Origin: JBKDZR01 sp047971485
GTDB taxonomy: Bacteria; Pseudomonadota; Alphaproteobacteria; Rhodobacterales; Rhodobacteraceae
Reading direction: 5' to 3'
DNA length: 37,955 nucleotides
NCBI GenBank assembly: GCA_047971485.1
Contig: JBKDZR010000152.1
Location: forward strand, 1-37,955
In this document: positions 7,124-16,589 of the stretch, piece after piece
Layout of the letters: each line of letters starts with the position of its first letter
Numbering within the stretch: position 1 is the first letter of the stretch
Translations under genes and position numbers: made by a program
The notes under the pieces: generated by a model
Databases searched by the model: none
Seen by the model: only the letters and a program-made list of their open reading frames with translations
Told to the model about the DNA's origin: nothing

Positions 7124-8008
7124 TCAGATCTTTTCACCGTTCAGAACACGCAGGCGCTGGATCAGGCTGGATGTGTCCCACCGCCCACCGCCAAGGCTTT
7201 GGACATCGGCATAGAACTGATCGACCAACGCGGCCACAGGCAGCGATATGCCAAGCTCGCGGGCCTGGTTCAGCGCGATCCCCAGATCCTTGCGCATCCA
7301 GTCCACGGCGAAACCGAAATCAAACTCGCCATCGATCATCGTTTCGGCCCGGTTCGACAGTTGCCACGATCCGGCGGCCCCCTGGGCCACCAGCGCGGCG
7401 ACTTTCTTGGCGTCCAGCCCGGCCTGACTGGCCAGCATCAGCCCTTCGGAAATGCTTTGGACCAGACCCGCGATGCAGATCTGGTTGACCATCTTGGTCA
7501 TCTGCCCGGACCCGGCCGGTCCGAAATGGACGATGGCCTTGCCATAGGCGGCCATCACCGGTTCGGCGCGGGCGAAATCGGCGTCATCGCCTCCGCACAT
7601 GATAGCCAGTTGCCCGGCCTCGGCGCCAGCCTGGCCGCCCGAAACCGGCGCATCGACAAACCCGACCCCGGCACCTGAACATGTCTTTGCCAGACTGCGC
7701 GCCACCGTCGCCGAGGCCGTCGTATGGTCGACGAACAGCGCCCCCGGGGCCAGTCCGGCAAAGGCGCCTTCGGGCCCGGTGGTCACCGCCAGCAGATCGT
7801 CATCGTTGCCGACACAGGCAAAGACGATATCGGCCCCCTCGGCCGCTGCCTGCGGTGTGTCGGCGTGGGTACCGCCATGCCGGGCCACCCAATCGGCTGC
7901 CTTGTTTGCCGTACGGTTGTAAACCGTCACGTCATGCCCGGCTGCCCGCAAATGGCCGGCCATCGGAAAGCCCATTACGCCAAGTCCCAGAAACGCTGTT
8001 TTTGCCAT
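7124..8008 (-). CDS. NAD(P)-dependent beta-hydroxyacid dehydrogenase (3-hydroxyisobutyrate dehydrogenase family)
   Basis: This 294-residue protein begins MAKTAFLGLGVMGFPMAGHL, with the Rossmann nucleotide motif GLGVMG (residues 8-13). The substrate-binding DAPVSGGQAGAEAG lies near 119-132. The catalytic lysine is in GQMTKMVNQ (Lys172). These are the defining features of the family that includes 3-hydroxyisobutyrate, tartronate-semialdehyde and glyoxylate/succinic-semialdehyde reductases. Which substrate applies is unclear. The frame is open upstream to 8065, but the ATG at 8008 fits the family and has an AAGGACGG site. It diverges from tamA and stands as a single gene. Confidence 0.88.
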   Translation of the reverse strand: MAKTAFLGLGVMGFPMAGHLRAAGHDVTVYNRTANKAADWVARHGGTHADTPQAAAEGADIVFACVGNDDDLLAVTTGPEGAFAGLAPGALFVDHTTASATVARSLAKTCSGAGVGFVDAPVSGGQAGAEAGQLAIMCGGDDADFARAEPVMAAYGKAIVHFGPAGSGQMTKMVNQICIAGLVQSISEGLMLASQAGLDAKKVAALVAQGAAGSWQLSNRAETMIDGEFDFGFAVDWMRKDLGIALNQARELGISLPVAALVDQFYADVQSLGGGRWDTSSLIQRLRVLNGEKI

Positions 8009-8080
8009 TGGATCCGTCCTTCGTCTTCTTGTCCGGTCAGGTAATCGTGCCACGTCTTTTCCCATGCCCGGGAATGTGAC

Positions 8081-8108
8081 TTGCGGTCGACTGGCCCATG
8101 TGGATAGT
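8081..8108 (+). promoter_or_regulatory. Candidate promoter of tamA-tamB
   Basis: TTGCGG (8081-8086), a 16-base spacer and GATAGT (8103-8108) give a moderate sigma-70-type match. A start near 8115 would exclude the in-frame ATG at 8098 and favour the start codons at 8158 or 8167. Confidence 0.3.
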
Positions 8109-8166
8109 TAATTTCAAGGGACTAAGAACGCGGCCAAACAGGCCGCGCGAGACGGGGATGTCGAGC

Positions 8167-10035
8167 ATGCGTCATTTCAAATGCCCCAGACCGCTGCCAT
8201 TCGCGGCGTTTTTTCTGGTGTCCGCCATACCCACCCTGCCCTTGTTCGCGTTGGACAGCGTAACGGTCCGGGTTAGCGGAATCAACGACGCGGCGCGCAG
8301 CGATAACTTGCGCGACAGGCTGCGCGCGGCCTCGCTGAGTGCGGAGATCATTGACGATGACGCGGTGGATGCCCCCGGCACACAAGATCTGCTGGGGTTG
8401 GCACTGTCTGATTACGGCCGCCTGTTGGGGGTGCTGTACGCCGAAGGCTATTACGGGCCCGACATTTCGATCACTGCTGACGGACGCGAAGTGGCCCAGA
8501 TTGATCCGTTCCGTCCGCCGCGCACCATAGACCATATCGAGATCGCCGTTCAGTCCGGGCCCCGCTTCCGCTTTGACCGGGCCACGATCGGGCCCCGCCC
8601 GGACACGGCCGGTCCCGGTCCCGTCGTCGCTGGTTTCGAGCGCCATCAGATCGCCCACAGCCCCCTGATCGGTGCGGCGGCCAATGCCGGTGTCCAGGAA
8701 TGGCGCGCCGTTGGCCATCCCAAGGCCGAGGTCGCCGGCCAGAGTGTCCGCGCCCGCCATGCCGACCGTCGGCTTGATGTCGATATCACGCTGCGGCCCG
8801 GGCCCTTGCTGCGCTTCGGGCCCCTGGCCATTGCCGGCGATACCGAGGTCAGCCACCGTCGGATCCGTGAAATCATGGGCTATCCCCAGGGGCAGGTTTA
8901 TTCGGCCGAGGATCTGAATGCCTCGGTCGACCGGCTGCGCCGGACCGGCGTCTTCCGCACCGCCGTCGTCGAAGAGGCCGATACCCCCAATGCCGATGGC
9001 ACGCTGGACTATACGCTGACCCTGATCGACGAAAAGAAACGACGTTTTGGTTTTTCAGCGGAATATGGCACGCTGGATGGCCTGTCGCTGAGCGGCTTCT
9101 GGCTGCACCGTAATCTCTTTGGCGGGGGCGAACGGTTTCGGGTGGATGGCAGCATTTCCAATATCGGCGGCACCGCCCAGGGGCTGTCGCCCGGATCCGG
9201 GGGGGTCGACTATGATCTGGGCTTTCGCTCCACGCGCCCGGGAACCTTCGGCCCCGACAACGACCTGTTCTTCTACGGCAATTACACCCATAGCGACGAT
9301 CCGGAATATACCGAGGATCAGGTGACCTTTGGTCTGGGTGTCAGCCGCTATTTCAGCGATCAACTTTACGGCGAGATCGCCGGTGGTCTACGCTACTCTG
9401 ACGTCAGCGATGCTTTTGGCGACCGCCAGTTCTATCATCTGATCCTGCCCCTGCGTGTGGAATGGGACAAGCGCGATGTGAAAGGCGATGCGACCAGCGG
9501 CTTTTATGTCGATGCCAGGAGCACCCCCTTTCTGGGTCTGAACGGATCCCAAAGCGGGGCCCAGGGCGATTTCGATCTGCGCGGCTATCTCAGCCCTCGT
9601 GCCGATGACCGGATCGTCCTGGCCGGGCGCGCCCAGATCGGAACGGTCCTGGGATCGGATCTCGATGAAACCCCGCCGGATTACCTGTTCTTTTCCGGTG
9701 GCGGCGATACGGTGCGGGGGCACAAGTTCCAGTCCCTGGGGGTAAATGCGGGCGGTGGTGACAAATCCGGCGGGCGCAGTTTTCTGGGGGTCTCGGCCGA
9801 GGCCCGCTATCGCGCCACAGACAGCCTGGGCATGGTTGCTTTCTATGATCTGGGCTATGTCGGCCCGGAAAGTTATCTTGACGATCAGGCCCATTCCCAT
9901 GCCGGCGCCGGATTGGGCATCCGCTATGCAACGCCGATCGGGCCGATCCGGGTTGATCTGGCAACGCCGGTTTCAGGCAACAGCGATGCGTTTTCGCGCT
10001 ATGAACTGTATATCGGTGTGGGACAGGCCTTCTGA
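8167..10035 (+). CDS. tamA: Autotransporter assembly factor TamA-like outer membrane protein
   Basis: TamA is an Omp85/BamA-family outer membrane protein that works with TamB to insert beta-barrel proteins. About 622 residues are encoded. A signal peptide is followed by POTRA-type domains (roughly residues 30-260, with FGPLAIAGDTEVSHRRIREI typical of the last one). A 16-stranded-type barrel follows, with repeated aromatic/glycine strands and FFSGGGDTVRGHKFQSLG, the segment of the lid-loop RGH motif. The C-terminus ends in an aromatic residue (ELYIGVGQAF), as required for barrel insertion. ATGs at 8158 and 8167 are both possible; both give the same signal peptide. tamB begins within the stop codon, so the pair is cotranslated. 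Confidence 0.9.
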   Translation: MRHFKCPRPLPFAAFFLVSAIPTLPLFALDSVTVRVSGINDAARSDNLRDRLRAASLSAEIIDDDAVDAPGTQDLLGLALSDYGRLLGVLYAEGYYGPDISITADGREVAQIDPFRPPRTIDHIEIAVQSGPRFRFDRATIGPRPDTAGPGPVVAGFERHQIAHSPLIGAAANAGVQEWRAVGHPKAEVAGQSVRARHADRRLDVDITLRPGPLLRFGPLAIAGDTEVSHRRIREIMGYPQGQVYSAEDLNASVDRLRRTGVFRTAVVEEADTPNADGTLDYTLTLIDEKKRRFGFSAEYGTLDGLSLSGFWLHRNLFGGGERFRVDGSISNIGGTAQGLSPGSGGVDYDLGFRSTRPGTFGPDNDLFFYGNYTHSDDPEYTEDQVTFGLGVSRYFSDQLYGEIAGGLRYSDVSDAFGDRQFYHLILPLRVEWDKRDVKGDATSGFYVDARSTPFLGLNGSQSGAQGDFDLRGYLSPRADDRIVLAGRAQIGTVLGSDLDETPPDYLFFSGGGDTVRGHKFQSLGVNAGGGDKSGGRSFLGVSAEARYRATDSLGMVAFYDLGYVGPESYLDDQAHSHAGAGLGIRYATPIGPIRVDLATPVSGNSDAFSRYELYIGVGQAF

Positions 10036-13000
10036 TGACGCGTTTCGCCCCTTTCAGGATCCTTTTTCTGACCGTCGCGCTGTGCGTGCCGGCCCCCCTT
10101 GCCCTGCAGGCGCAGGACGAAACGGACGATCCCGGTTTCCTTGAACGGATGATCCAGAACGCGCTTGGCGGCGATGGGCGCGATGTGCGCATCGTTGGGC
10201 TGGAGGGCGTGCTGAGTTCCGAGGTCTCCATCGCCCGGATCGAGGTGGCCGATGACGATGGCACCTGGCTGGTCATCCGCGATGTGACCCTGGACTGGAG
10301 CCGTCTGGCCCTGCTGCGCCGGCGGCTGGAGATCAACGCCCTGACCCTGGGCGCGGTTGAGCTCCACCGCCCGCCCCTGCCCGGCCCGGCCCAGCCCCCG
10401 CAGATTGCCGCCGAGGAAAACCCTGCCCCTTTCGCCTTGCCCGAGCTGCCCCTGGCGCTGAACGTCACCCAACTGAGCCTAGGCACCCTGGACATCGGCC
10501 AGCCGGTTCTGGGCCAGCCGATCACCGCAACCCTGACCGGCGCGGCACGGCTGGCCGGGGGGGAAGGCACGGTGCAACTGGCCCTGGACCGGACCGACGA
10601 CCGGGCGGGCAGCTTTCATCTGGATGCCGGGTTCGAGAATGATACACGCCGGCTGTTTGTCCTGCTGGACGCGGCCGAAGACGCGGGCGGGTTGATTGCC
10701 AGCCTCTCGGGTATGCCCGGGGCGCCCTCGGTCGATCTGCACGTGGCCGGCGACGCCCCGATCAGCGATTTCACCGCGACACTGGCCCTGGCCACCGATG
10801 GCGTTGATCGCCTGAACGGCACAGTCAGCCTGCGCGAGGAACCGGCCCAGGACGGCATAGGCACCGATCGGCTGGTCACGGCACGTCTGGCCGGCGATGT
10901 CGCGGATCTGTTCCTGCCCGATTACCGCGATTTCTTTGGCGCCAACCTGTCCCTGGCCCTGACGGCCCGGCAGAACCAGGCGACAGGGCTTGATGTCGAG
11001 GACCTGGCCCTGGTCACCCAGGGGCTGGTGCTGAACGGTCGGGTCAAGTTGTCATCGACCTATGCACCCGACCTGATCGAACTGACCGGCCGTCTGGGCA
11101 GCCAAAACGGCCTGCCGGTGGTGCTGCCCCTGCCCGGCCCGGCGCTGCTGGTCAATCAAGGAACGCTCACCGTTTCCTTTGACGCTGCCGCCGGGGACGA
11201 TCTGCGTGCGGCGCTGGAGGCCGAGGGGATCCAGCGGGCCGATGGGCTGTTGCTGGACCGGGCCCGTCTTGGCTTTGATGGCCAGATCCTGCGCGCGGCC
11301 GAGACGACACTCAGCGCGGTTTCCGGCGACCTGTCGGCTCTGATCGACGGGTTTTCCAGCACCGATCCGGCCTTGTGGCAGGCTGTGGGCGACAGCACGT
11401 CGCTGACCGGTGCCCTGTCCTGGACTGATGGCGGGCCGCTGGCGATTACCAGGGTGTCGCTGCGCTCGGACGAGACGCTGACGGCGGGCGGCGATCTGTC
11501 CATCACCGGCCTGCAAAGCGGCGTGATCGGTATCGACACTGATCTGGATCTGACCGCAAGCGATCTGTCGCGCTTTGCCGCGATCAGCGGTCAGCCGCTG
11601 GGCGGGGCGATCACCACCGGTCTTGCCGGGCATTACGATCTGACCGGGGGCGGCTTTGATCTGGAACTGTCAGGCGACGCCCGGGATATCCGCTTCGGTC
11701 AGGAAAATGTCGAAACCCTGTTGCAGGGCGACACCACCCTGGCCTTGGCCGCCCGGCGCACCCCCGAGGGGATCGATCTGGATCGCCTGCACATCGACGG
11801 CGAAAACTTGGCACTGGATGGCCGGGTCAGCATTGCACCGGACGGGTTCCCCCGCCTGGCCCAGATCACCGGGCGCATCGCCCGTGCCGATGGCGCGCCG
11901 CTGCGCCTGCCCCTGCCCGGCCCCGCCACCGATCTTGGCGCGGCGGATCTGACGGTCAGCTATGACGCCACGGCGGGAGAGGCCTTTCAGGCCCTGATCC
12001 GCATCGCCGATGTAACCCGTGCCGATGGTATCGCGATCGGGCGTACGACAGTTGGCGCCACGGGCACCCTGGACAGAGGAACCGATACCCTGCCCCGTCA
12101 GATTGCCGCCCATCTCAATGCGGACATCACCGGGGCGACGGCAGCTGACCCGGCGCTCGCCGCAGCATTGGAGCCCGGGCTGACGCTGCTGGCCGATCTG
12201 GATTACCGCGCTGCGGCCGGGACCGCCGCGCTGCGCAACCTGGCATTGAATGCGGGGGCCTTTGTCCTGTCGGGCAGCGCCGATATGACCGATATCGGGC
12301 AGCAGACCATGGCTGCCGTCGCCGAGATCGACCTCGACACCGGGGCGATTGAGCGGTTCGCCCCGTTGATCGGCCAGCCCCTCGCCGGACGTCTGACAGC
12401 CCGTGCCGAGGCCGCCTATGACATGGGCAGCGATCAGTTTCAGATCGATCTGGAAGGCACGGGCAGCGGCCTGCGTACCGGCATTGCCCAGGCCGATTCC
12501 CTGCTGGCCGGCGATGTTGCGGTGACCTTGCGGGCGGCGCAGGATGCGCAGGGCCTGAGCTTGCCAACCTTCACCGTCCGTTCGCGCGAAGTCACCGTTC
12601 AGGCCAGTGGCGACATGCACCCGGCAGGTGAAGGGATCGGTTTTCAGGCGCGGCTGAACGATCTGGCGGTGCTGGTGCCCGGGTTGCCCGGGGCCGTGGC
12701 GCTGAACGGACAAACGATGAACCGCAATGGCATCTGGGCGCTGAATGCCGATCTGAGCGGTCCGGGGGGCACCCAGGCCTCGGTCAGTGGTGATGCCCTG
12801 CGCCCCGATGGAACCATCGACCTGACCGCTACCGGCGCCTTGCCCCTGGCCCTGGCCAACCGGCTGATCGCGCCGCGCTCGGTGCTTGGCGATCTGCGGT
12901 TTGATCTGGGGATCCAGGGGCAACCCGGGCTTGATGCCGTCAGCGGGACGATCACCGTCGCCAATGGCCGCGTGTCAGATCCCGCCTCGGGCCTGGCGAT

Positions 13001-14111
13001 CGAGGATCTGGCCGCCACGATCCGGCTGGCCCGGTCCCAGGCAACCCTGGATCTGCGTGGCCGCAACGCGACAGGGGGGCGGATTACTGTGTCCGGCCCG
13101 GTCGGACTGGCCGCGCCTTTCCCGGCCACCCTCGATCTGGCGTTACACAATGTGCAATTGATCGACCCGCGTCTGTACGAGATTGATGTGGACAGCGCCA
13201 TTGCCATCAGGGGGCCTCTGGCCGGTGGGGCCAGCGTGGCCGGCCGTGTCGACATCCGTCGTGCTGAAATCAAGATCCCCAGCAGTTTCGGGGGCAGCGC
13301 CGAAATTCCGGACATGATCCATATCGGGGAAACCCGGCAAAGCTATGCGACGCGCCAGCGGGCCGGACTGATCACCCCCGAGGATGCCGGCGGGACGACG
13401 ACGGGCGGCGGCATCGCCTATCCGATGGATATCACCATTTCCGCGCCCAACGAGATCTTCGTGCGCGGCCGGGGCCTGGATGTGGAAATGGGGGGGCAGA
13501 TTCATATCGGTGGCACCACCGCCGCCCCCCAGCCCCAGGGAGAGCTGCGCCTGATCCAGGGCAACATGCAGCTTCTGGCCCGGCGGCTGGAATTTGAGGA
13601 AGCGACGGTTTCGATGCAGGGCGATTTGCAGCCCTGGCTGCGGCTGGTTGCCTCGTCGCAGAGCGATGCGGTCAATGCCAGTATCGTCATCGAAGGTCCG
13701 GTCACCGCGCCCCAGATCGGCCTGAGTTCACAACCCCAGTTGCCCGAGGATGAGATCCTGGCCCAGTTGTTCTTCAACAAGCCGGTGACCGAACTGTCGC
13801 CGCTGGAACTGGCCCAGCTGGCCTCGGCGATCCGCACCCTGACCGGGGGCGGCGGCGGCGGCATCTTTGGCCTGATCCGTGACGGGCTGGGGATCGACAA
13901 TCTGAACGTGCAATCCGATACCGCCGGCAACACGGCGGTCACGGCGGGCAAGTATATCAACGACCGGATGTATACGGATGTGACAGCCGGATCCGATGGC
14001 ACCACGGAGATCGAGCTGAAATACACGATCACCAACGACCTGAAGGCCAAGGCCGGGTTCGACAATACCGGCAATACCGGCATCGGCATCACCTTTGAAA
14101 GGGACTACTGA
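10035..14111 (+). CDS. tamB: Translocation and assembly module protein TamB
   Basis: TamB is a very long protein anchored in the inner membrane that spans the periplasm and partners TamA. It is also implicated in lipid transfer to the outer membrane. This one has 1358 residues. A hydrophobic N-terminal anchor (about 7-26) is followed by a long run of beta-strand repeats and the conserved C-terminal domain (roughly 1000-1358, the former DUF490). That domain includes LPEDEILAQLFFNK and a final ITFERDY. Two adjacent segments are clearly duplicated: LPLPGPA occurs at residues 364 and 625, and RFAxxxGQPL at 513 and 774, a period of 261. The start overlaps the tamA stop in TGATG. Length is within the usual range for TamB. 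Confidence 0.93.
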   Translation: MTRFAPFRILFLTVALCVPAPLALQAQDETDDPGFLERMIQNALGGDGRDVRIVGLEGVLSSEVSIARIEVADDDGTWLVIRDVTLDWSRLALLRRRLEINALTLGAVELHRPPLPGPAQPPQIAAEENPAPFALPELPLALNVTQLSLGTLDIGQPVLGQPITATLTGAARLAGGEGTVQLALDRTDDRAGSFHLDAGFENDTRRLFVLLDAAEDAGGLIASLSGMPGAPSVDLHVAGDAPISDFTATLALATDGVDRLNGTVSLREEPAQDGIGTDRLVTARLAGDVADLFLPDYRDFFGANLSLALTARQNQATGLDVEDLALVTQGLVLNGRVKLSSTYAPDLIELTGRLGSQNGLPVVLPLPGPALLVNQGTLTVSFDAAAGDDLRAALEAEGIQRADGLLLDRARLGFDGQILRAAETTLSAVSGDLSALIDGFSSTDPALWQAVGDSTSLTGALSWTDGGPLAITRVSLRSDETLTAGGDLSITGLQSGVIGIDTDLDLTASDLSRFAAISGQPLGGAITTGLAGHYDLTGGGFDLELSGDARDIRFGQENVETLLQGDTTLALAARRTPEGIDLDRLHIDGENLALDGRVSIAPDGFPRLAQITGRIARADGAPLRLPLPGPATDLGAADLTVSYDATAGEAFQALIRIADVTRADGIAIGRTTVGATGTLDRGTDTLPRQIAAHLNADITGATAADPALAAALEPGLTLLADLDYRAAAGTAALRNLALNAGAFVLSGSADMTDIGQQTMAAVAEIDLDTGAIERFAPLIGQPLAGRLTARAEAAYDMGSDQFQIDLEGTGSGLRTGIAQADSLLAGDVAVTLRAAQDAQGLSLPTFTVRSREVTVQASGDMHPAGEGIGFQARLNDLAVLVPGLPGAVALNGQTMNRNGIWALNADLSGPGGTQASVSGDALRPDGTIDLTATGALPLALANRLIAPRSVLGDLRFDLGIQGQPGLDAVSGTITVANGRVSDPASGLAIEDLAATIRLARSQATLDLRGRNATGGRITVSGPVGLAAPFPATLDLALHNVQLIDPRLYEIDVDSAIAIRGPLAGGASVAGRVDIRRAEIKIPSSFGGSAEIPDMIHIGETRQSYATRQRAGLITPEDAGGTTTGGGIAYPMDITISAPNEIFVRGRGLDVEMGGQIHIGGTTAAPQPQGELRLIQGNMQLLARRLEFEEATVSMQGDLQPWLRLVASSQSDAVNASIVIEGPVTAPQIGLSSQPQLPEDEILAQLFFNKPVTELSPLELAQLASAIRTLTGGGGGGIFGLIRDGLGIDNLNVQSDTAGNTAVTAGKYINDRMYTDVTAGSDGTTEIELKYTITNDLKAKAGFDNTGNTGIGITFERDY

Positions 14112-14112
14112 G

Positions 14113-14132
14113 GCGCGGGGCGCGCGGCTTTT
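14113..14132 (+). terminator. Possible weak terminator after tamB
   Basis: GCGCG (14113-14117) and CGCGC (14121-14125) form a short stem directly after the tamB stop, followed by GGC and four T. The loop is only 3 bases and the T-run short. Confidence 0.3.
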
Positions 14133-14236
14133 CAGATAAGGCGGTCATCGCCCCGGAAAACCAAGGCGCGCCGGCGTCAAAGCGGGGGGTGCGCGCCCTC
14201 TGATGGCCGGAACGCAGCCGTAACCGACAAGACGCG

Positions 14237-14340
14237 CTTAGGGCGTATCGCGTCCATTCGCATTCACAATGCAGGCCCTAAGTCTTTGATAATGCATGTC
14301 CGAGAAGCATAAAACCGGTACCCAGTTTTGTGCAACATGC
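14237..14340. repeat. Palindromic intergenic repeat, RIME/BRU-RS-like
   Basis: Two inverted-repeat units lie side by side between the convergent tamB and phoB. The first has arms CTTAGGGC (14237-14244) and GCCCTAAG (14275-14282). The second has arms GCATGT (14294-14299) and ACATGC (14335-14340), with an inner AAAACCGGT...GTTTT core. The pattern of ACATGC ends around an AAAACCGGT core strongly resembles dispersed palindromic repeats known from rhizobia and Brucella. That likeness is from memory and was not searched. The element ends one base before the phoB stop codon. Confidence 0.5.
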
Positions 14341-14341
14341 G

Positions 14342-15031
14342 CTAGCCCAAGGCATAGCCCGCGCCGCGCACGGTCCGCACGGGATCGGCGCCTCCGTGCT
14401 GGCACAACGCCTTGCGTAAACGGCCGATATGGACATCGACAGTCCGCGTGTCGACATAGATGTTGCGCCCCCAGACCCGATCCAACAGCTGTTCCCGGCT
14501 CCAGACCCGGCCGGGTTTTTCCATGAAAGTGGTCAGCAGTCGAAACTCGGTCGGGCCCAGCTTGACCGGGGCCGCCCCGCGATAGACCCGGTGACTTTCG
14601 GCATCCAGGACGATGTCCTCGAATTCCAGCTTTTCGCCAACCGAGGCTGGCCGGTTACGGCGCAATTGGGTCCGCACCCGGGCCAGCAACTCGGCCAGGG
14701 AATACGGTTTGACCACATAATCATCGGCCCCGATCTCCAGCCCCCGCACGCGATCCACCTCTTCGGAACGGGCCGACAGCATGATGATCGGCACGCCCCG
14801 GGTGTCGCTGCGGGTCTTGAGCTGACGGCAGACCTCGATCCCCGAGACCGAGGGCAGCATCCAATCCAGAACGATCAGGTCCGGCAGGGTTTCCGAGACC
14901 AGCAACAAGGCCTCTTCGCCATCGCAGGCCTGGGCCACGCGATAGCCCTCGGCCTCCAGGTTGTAGGCCAGAATATCCCGCTGGGCGGCCTCGTCCTCGA
15001 CGATCAGAACCGTTGGGTTGGTGTCCGACAT
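14342..15031 (-). CDS. phoB: Phosphate regulon response regulator PhoB
   Basis: PhoB is the DNA-binding response regulator that turns on phosphate-starvation genes when phosphorylated by PhoR. The 229-residue protein has a receiver domain (residues 7-120) with acidic residues VEDE, the phosphoacceptor Asp56 in VLDWMLP, and the conserved lysine in VVKPYS. An OmpR-type winged helix follows, with EFRLLTTFMEKPGRVWSREQ and RTVDVHIGRLRKAL. It is the last gene of the pst-pho block and lies 4 bases after phoU. A GAGGG site lies 8 bases before its ATG. Context makes PhoB certain among the many OmpR-type regulators. Confidence 0.96.
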   Translation of the reverse strand: MSDTNPTVLIVEDEAAQRDILAYNLEAEGYRVAQACDGEEALLLVSETLPDLIVLDWMLPSVSGIEVCRQLKTRSDTRGVPIIMLSARSEEVDRVRGLEIGADDYVVKPYSLAELLARVRTQLRRNRPASVGEKLEFEDIVLDAESHRVYRGAAPVKLGPTEFRLLTTFMEKPGRVWSREQLLDRVWGRNIYVDTRTVDVHIGRLRKALCQHGGADPVRTVRGAGYALG

Positions 15032-15035
15032 GGGA

Positions 15036-15749
15036 TCAGCCCTCGGGCAACTTCATGAAGGAGGTGCGATCTTCCTTTGGCCGCGTGTCATTGGGCATCT
15101 CGCCGGTGACAAGGTAAATCACCTGATCAGCGATCGAGGTCACATGGTCGCCCATCCGTTCGATGTTCTTGGCGATGAAATGCAGATGCATGCAGGCGGT
15201 GATATTGCGCGGGTCTTCCATCATGTAGGTCAGAAAGCTGCGGAAGATGGCATTGTAGATCTGATCCACCTCGCTGTCGCGCAGCCGCACATCCCGGGCC
15301 AGCAGGGCATCGCGGCGGATATAGGCATCCAGCACGTCCTTCAGCATCCCTTCAACCACCTTGGCCATGCGCCGCATGTCCGAAGGCGCGCCATTGATCG
15401 GGTTCAGCTGCACCAGAACCGAGGTGCGCTTGGCCATGTTCTTGGAATAATCGCCGATCCGTTCCAGGTTGCCGCTGATCTTCAGCACCGACAGAACCGT
15501 GCGCAGATCCTTGGCGGTGGGCGCGCGCAACGCGATGATCCGCGCCGCATCCTCGTTGATCAGGGTCTCCATGGCGTCGATGGCGCTGTCCTCGCGCCGG
15601 ACGGTTTCGGCCAGTTCCTCATCGCGGGTTTCCAGCGAGGTGGCGGCATTCATGATGGCCGCCTCGACCATGCCACCCATTTTCATGATACGGGCCTGGA
15701 CCGCTTCGAGATCGCGGTCAAAACCCGAGGAAATATGCTCTTCGCCCAT
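15036..15749 (-). CDS. phoU: Phosphate transport system accessory protein PhoU
   Basis: PhoU links the PstSCAB transporter to the PhoR kinase, keeping the Pho regulon off when phosphate is plentiful. The 237-residue protein starts MGEEHISSGFDRDLEAVQAR and is made of two three-helix repeats. Acidic metal-binding clusters are visible (ETRDEELAETVRREDSAID in the first repeat and RDSEVDQIYNAIFRS in the second). The frame is open back to 15782, where an ATG overlaps the pstB stop, but the ATG at 15749 matches the family start and has an AAGG site. Confidence 0.95.
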   Translation of the reverse strand: MGEEHISSGFDRDLEAVQARIMKMGGMVEAAIMNAATSLETRDEELAETVRREDSAIDAMETLINEDAARIIALRAPTAKDLRTVLSVLKISGNLERIGDYSKNMAKRTSVLVQLNPINGAPSDMRRMAKVVEGMLKDVLDAYIRRDALLARDVRLRDSEVDQIYNAIFRSFLTYMMEDPRNITACMHLHFIAKNIERMGDHVTSIADQVIYLVTGEMPNDTRPKEDRTSFMKLPEG

Positions 15750-15778
15750 TGTCGTGCCTTTGTTTGTCCAAACCGCCA

Positions 15779-16576
15779 TCATCCGATCCGACCGGTGATA
15801 TAGCTTTCCGTCCGCGGATCCTGTGGATTGGTGAAGATGTCCGAGGTGTCGCCGAATTCCACCAGGTTTCCGAGGTGGAAGAAGGCGGTCTTCTGGCTGA
15901 CCCGCGCGGCCTGCTGCATCGAGTGGGTCACGATGACCACGGAATAATTGGCCCGCAACTCGTCGATCAGTTCCTCGATCTGCGCCGTGGCGATCGGATC
16001 AAGTGCCGAACAGGGTTCGTCCATCAGCAGGACTTCGGGTTCCGTGGCCACGGCGCGCGCGATGCACAGCCGCTGTTGCTGGCCACCCGAAAGCCCTGTG
16101 TCCGGTGCATGCAACCTGTCCTTGACCTCGTTCCAGATCGCCCCGCGCCGCAGCGATTTTTCGACGATCTCGTCCAGTTCCGCCCGGTTGCGGGCCAGCC
16201 CGTGAATGCGCGGCCCATAGGCCACGTTGTCATAGATCGACTTGGGGAACGGGTTCGGCTTCTGGAACACCATGCCGACCTTGGCGCGCAGTTGCACCGG
16301 ATCAACCCGGGGATCGTAGATATCCTCGTTATCCAGCAGGATCTGGCCGCCCACACGACACCCGTCGATGGTATCGTTCATCCGGTTCAGGCTGCGCAGG
16401 AAGGTGGATTTGCCACAGCCCGACGGCCCGATGAAGGCTGTCGTCGTCTTGTCGCCGATATCGACGCTGACATCCTTGATCGCATGGCTGTCGCCATAAT
16501 GGACATCCACGTTGCGGCAGGTGAACTTGGTTTCTTTATCGGTCATGACTCGGTCTGTCAGTCTCATATCATTCAT
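15779..16576 (-). CDS. pstB: Phosphate ABC transporter ATP-binding protein
   Basis: PstB is the ATPase that powers high-affinity phosphate uptake through PstC-PstA. With the start at 16576 the protein has 265 residues. It has the Walker A motif GPSGCGKST (residues 50-58), the PstB-typical FQKPNPFPKSIYDNVAYGPR, the signature LSGGQQQR (162-169) and Walker B LLMDEPCSALD. Several in-frame start codons exist (16606, 16576, 16567, 16546). 16576 is chosen because an AGGA site lies about 8 bases upstream and it avoids overlap with pstA. Identification does not depend on this choice. Confidence 0.96.
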   Translation of the reverse strand: MNDMRLTDRVMTDKETKFTCRNVDVHYGDSHAIKDVSVDIGDKTTTAFIGPSGCGKSTFLRSLNRMNDTIDGCRVGGQILLDNEDIYDPRVDPVQLRAKVGMVFQKPNPFPKSIYDNVAYGPRIHGLARNRAELDEIVEKSLRRGAIWNEVKDRLHAPDTGLSGGQQQRLCIARAVATEPEVLLMDEPCSALDPIATAQIEELIDELRANYSVVIVTHSMQQAARVSQKTAFFHLGNLVEFGDTSDIFTNPQDPRTESYITGRIG

Positions 16577-16589
16577 AATCGGGATCCTA

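Noticed and set aside
11670..12923. Long open frame (417 codons) on the minus strand inside tamB
   Set aside because: It lies wholly within tamB, has no recognisable domain, and its composition is that of an antisense frame in GC-rich coding DNA.
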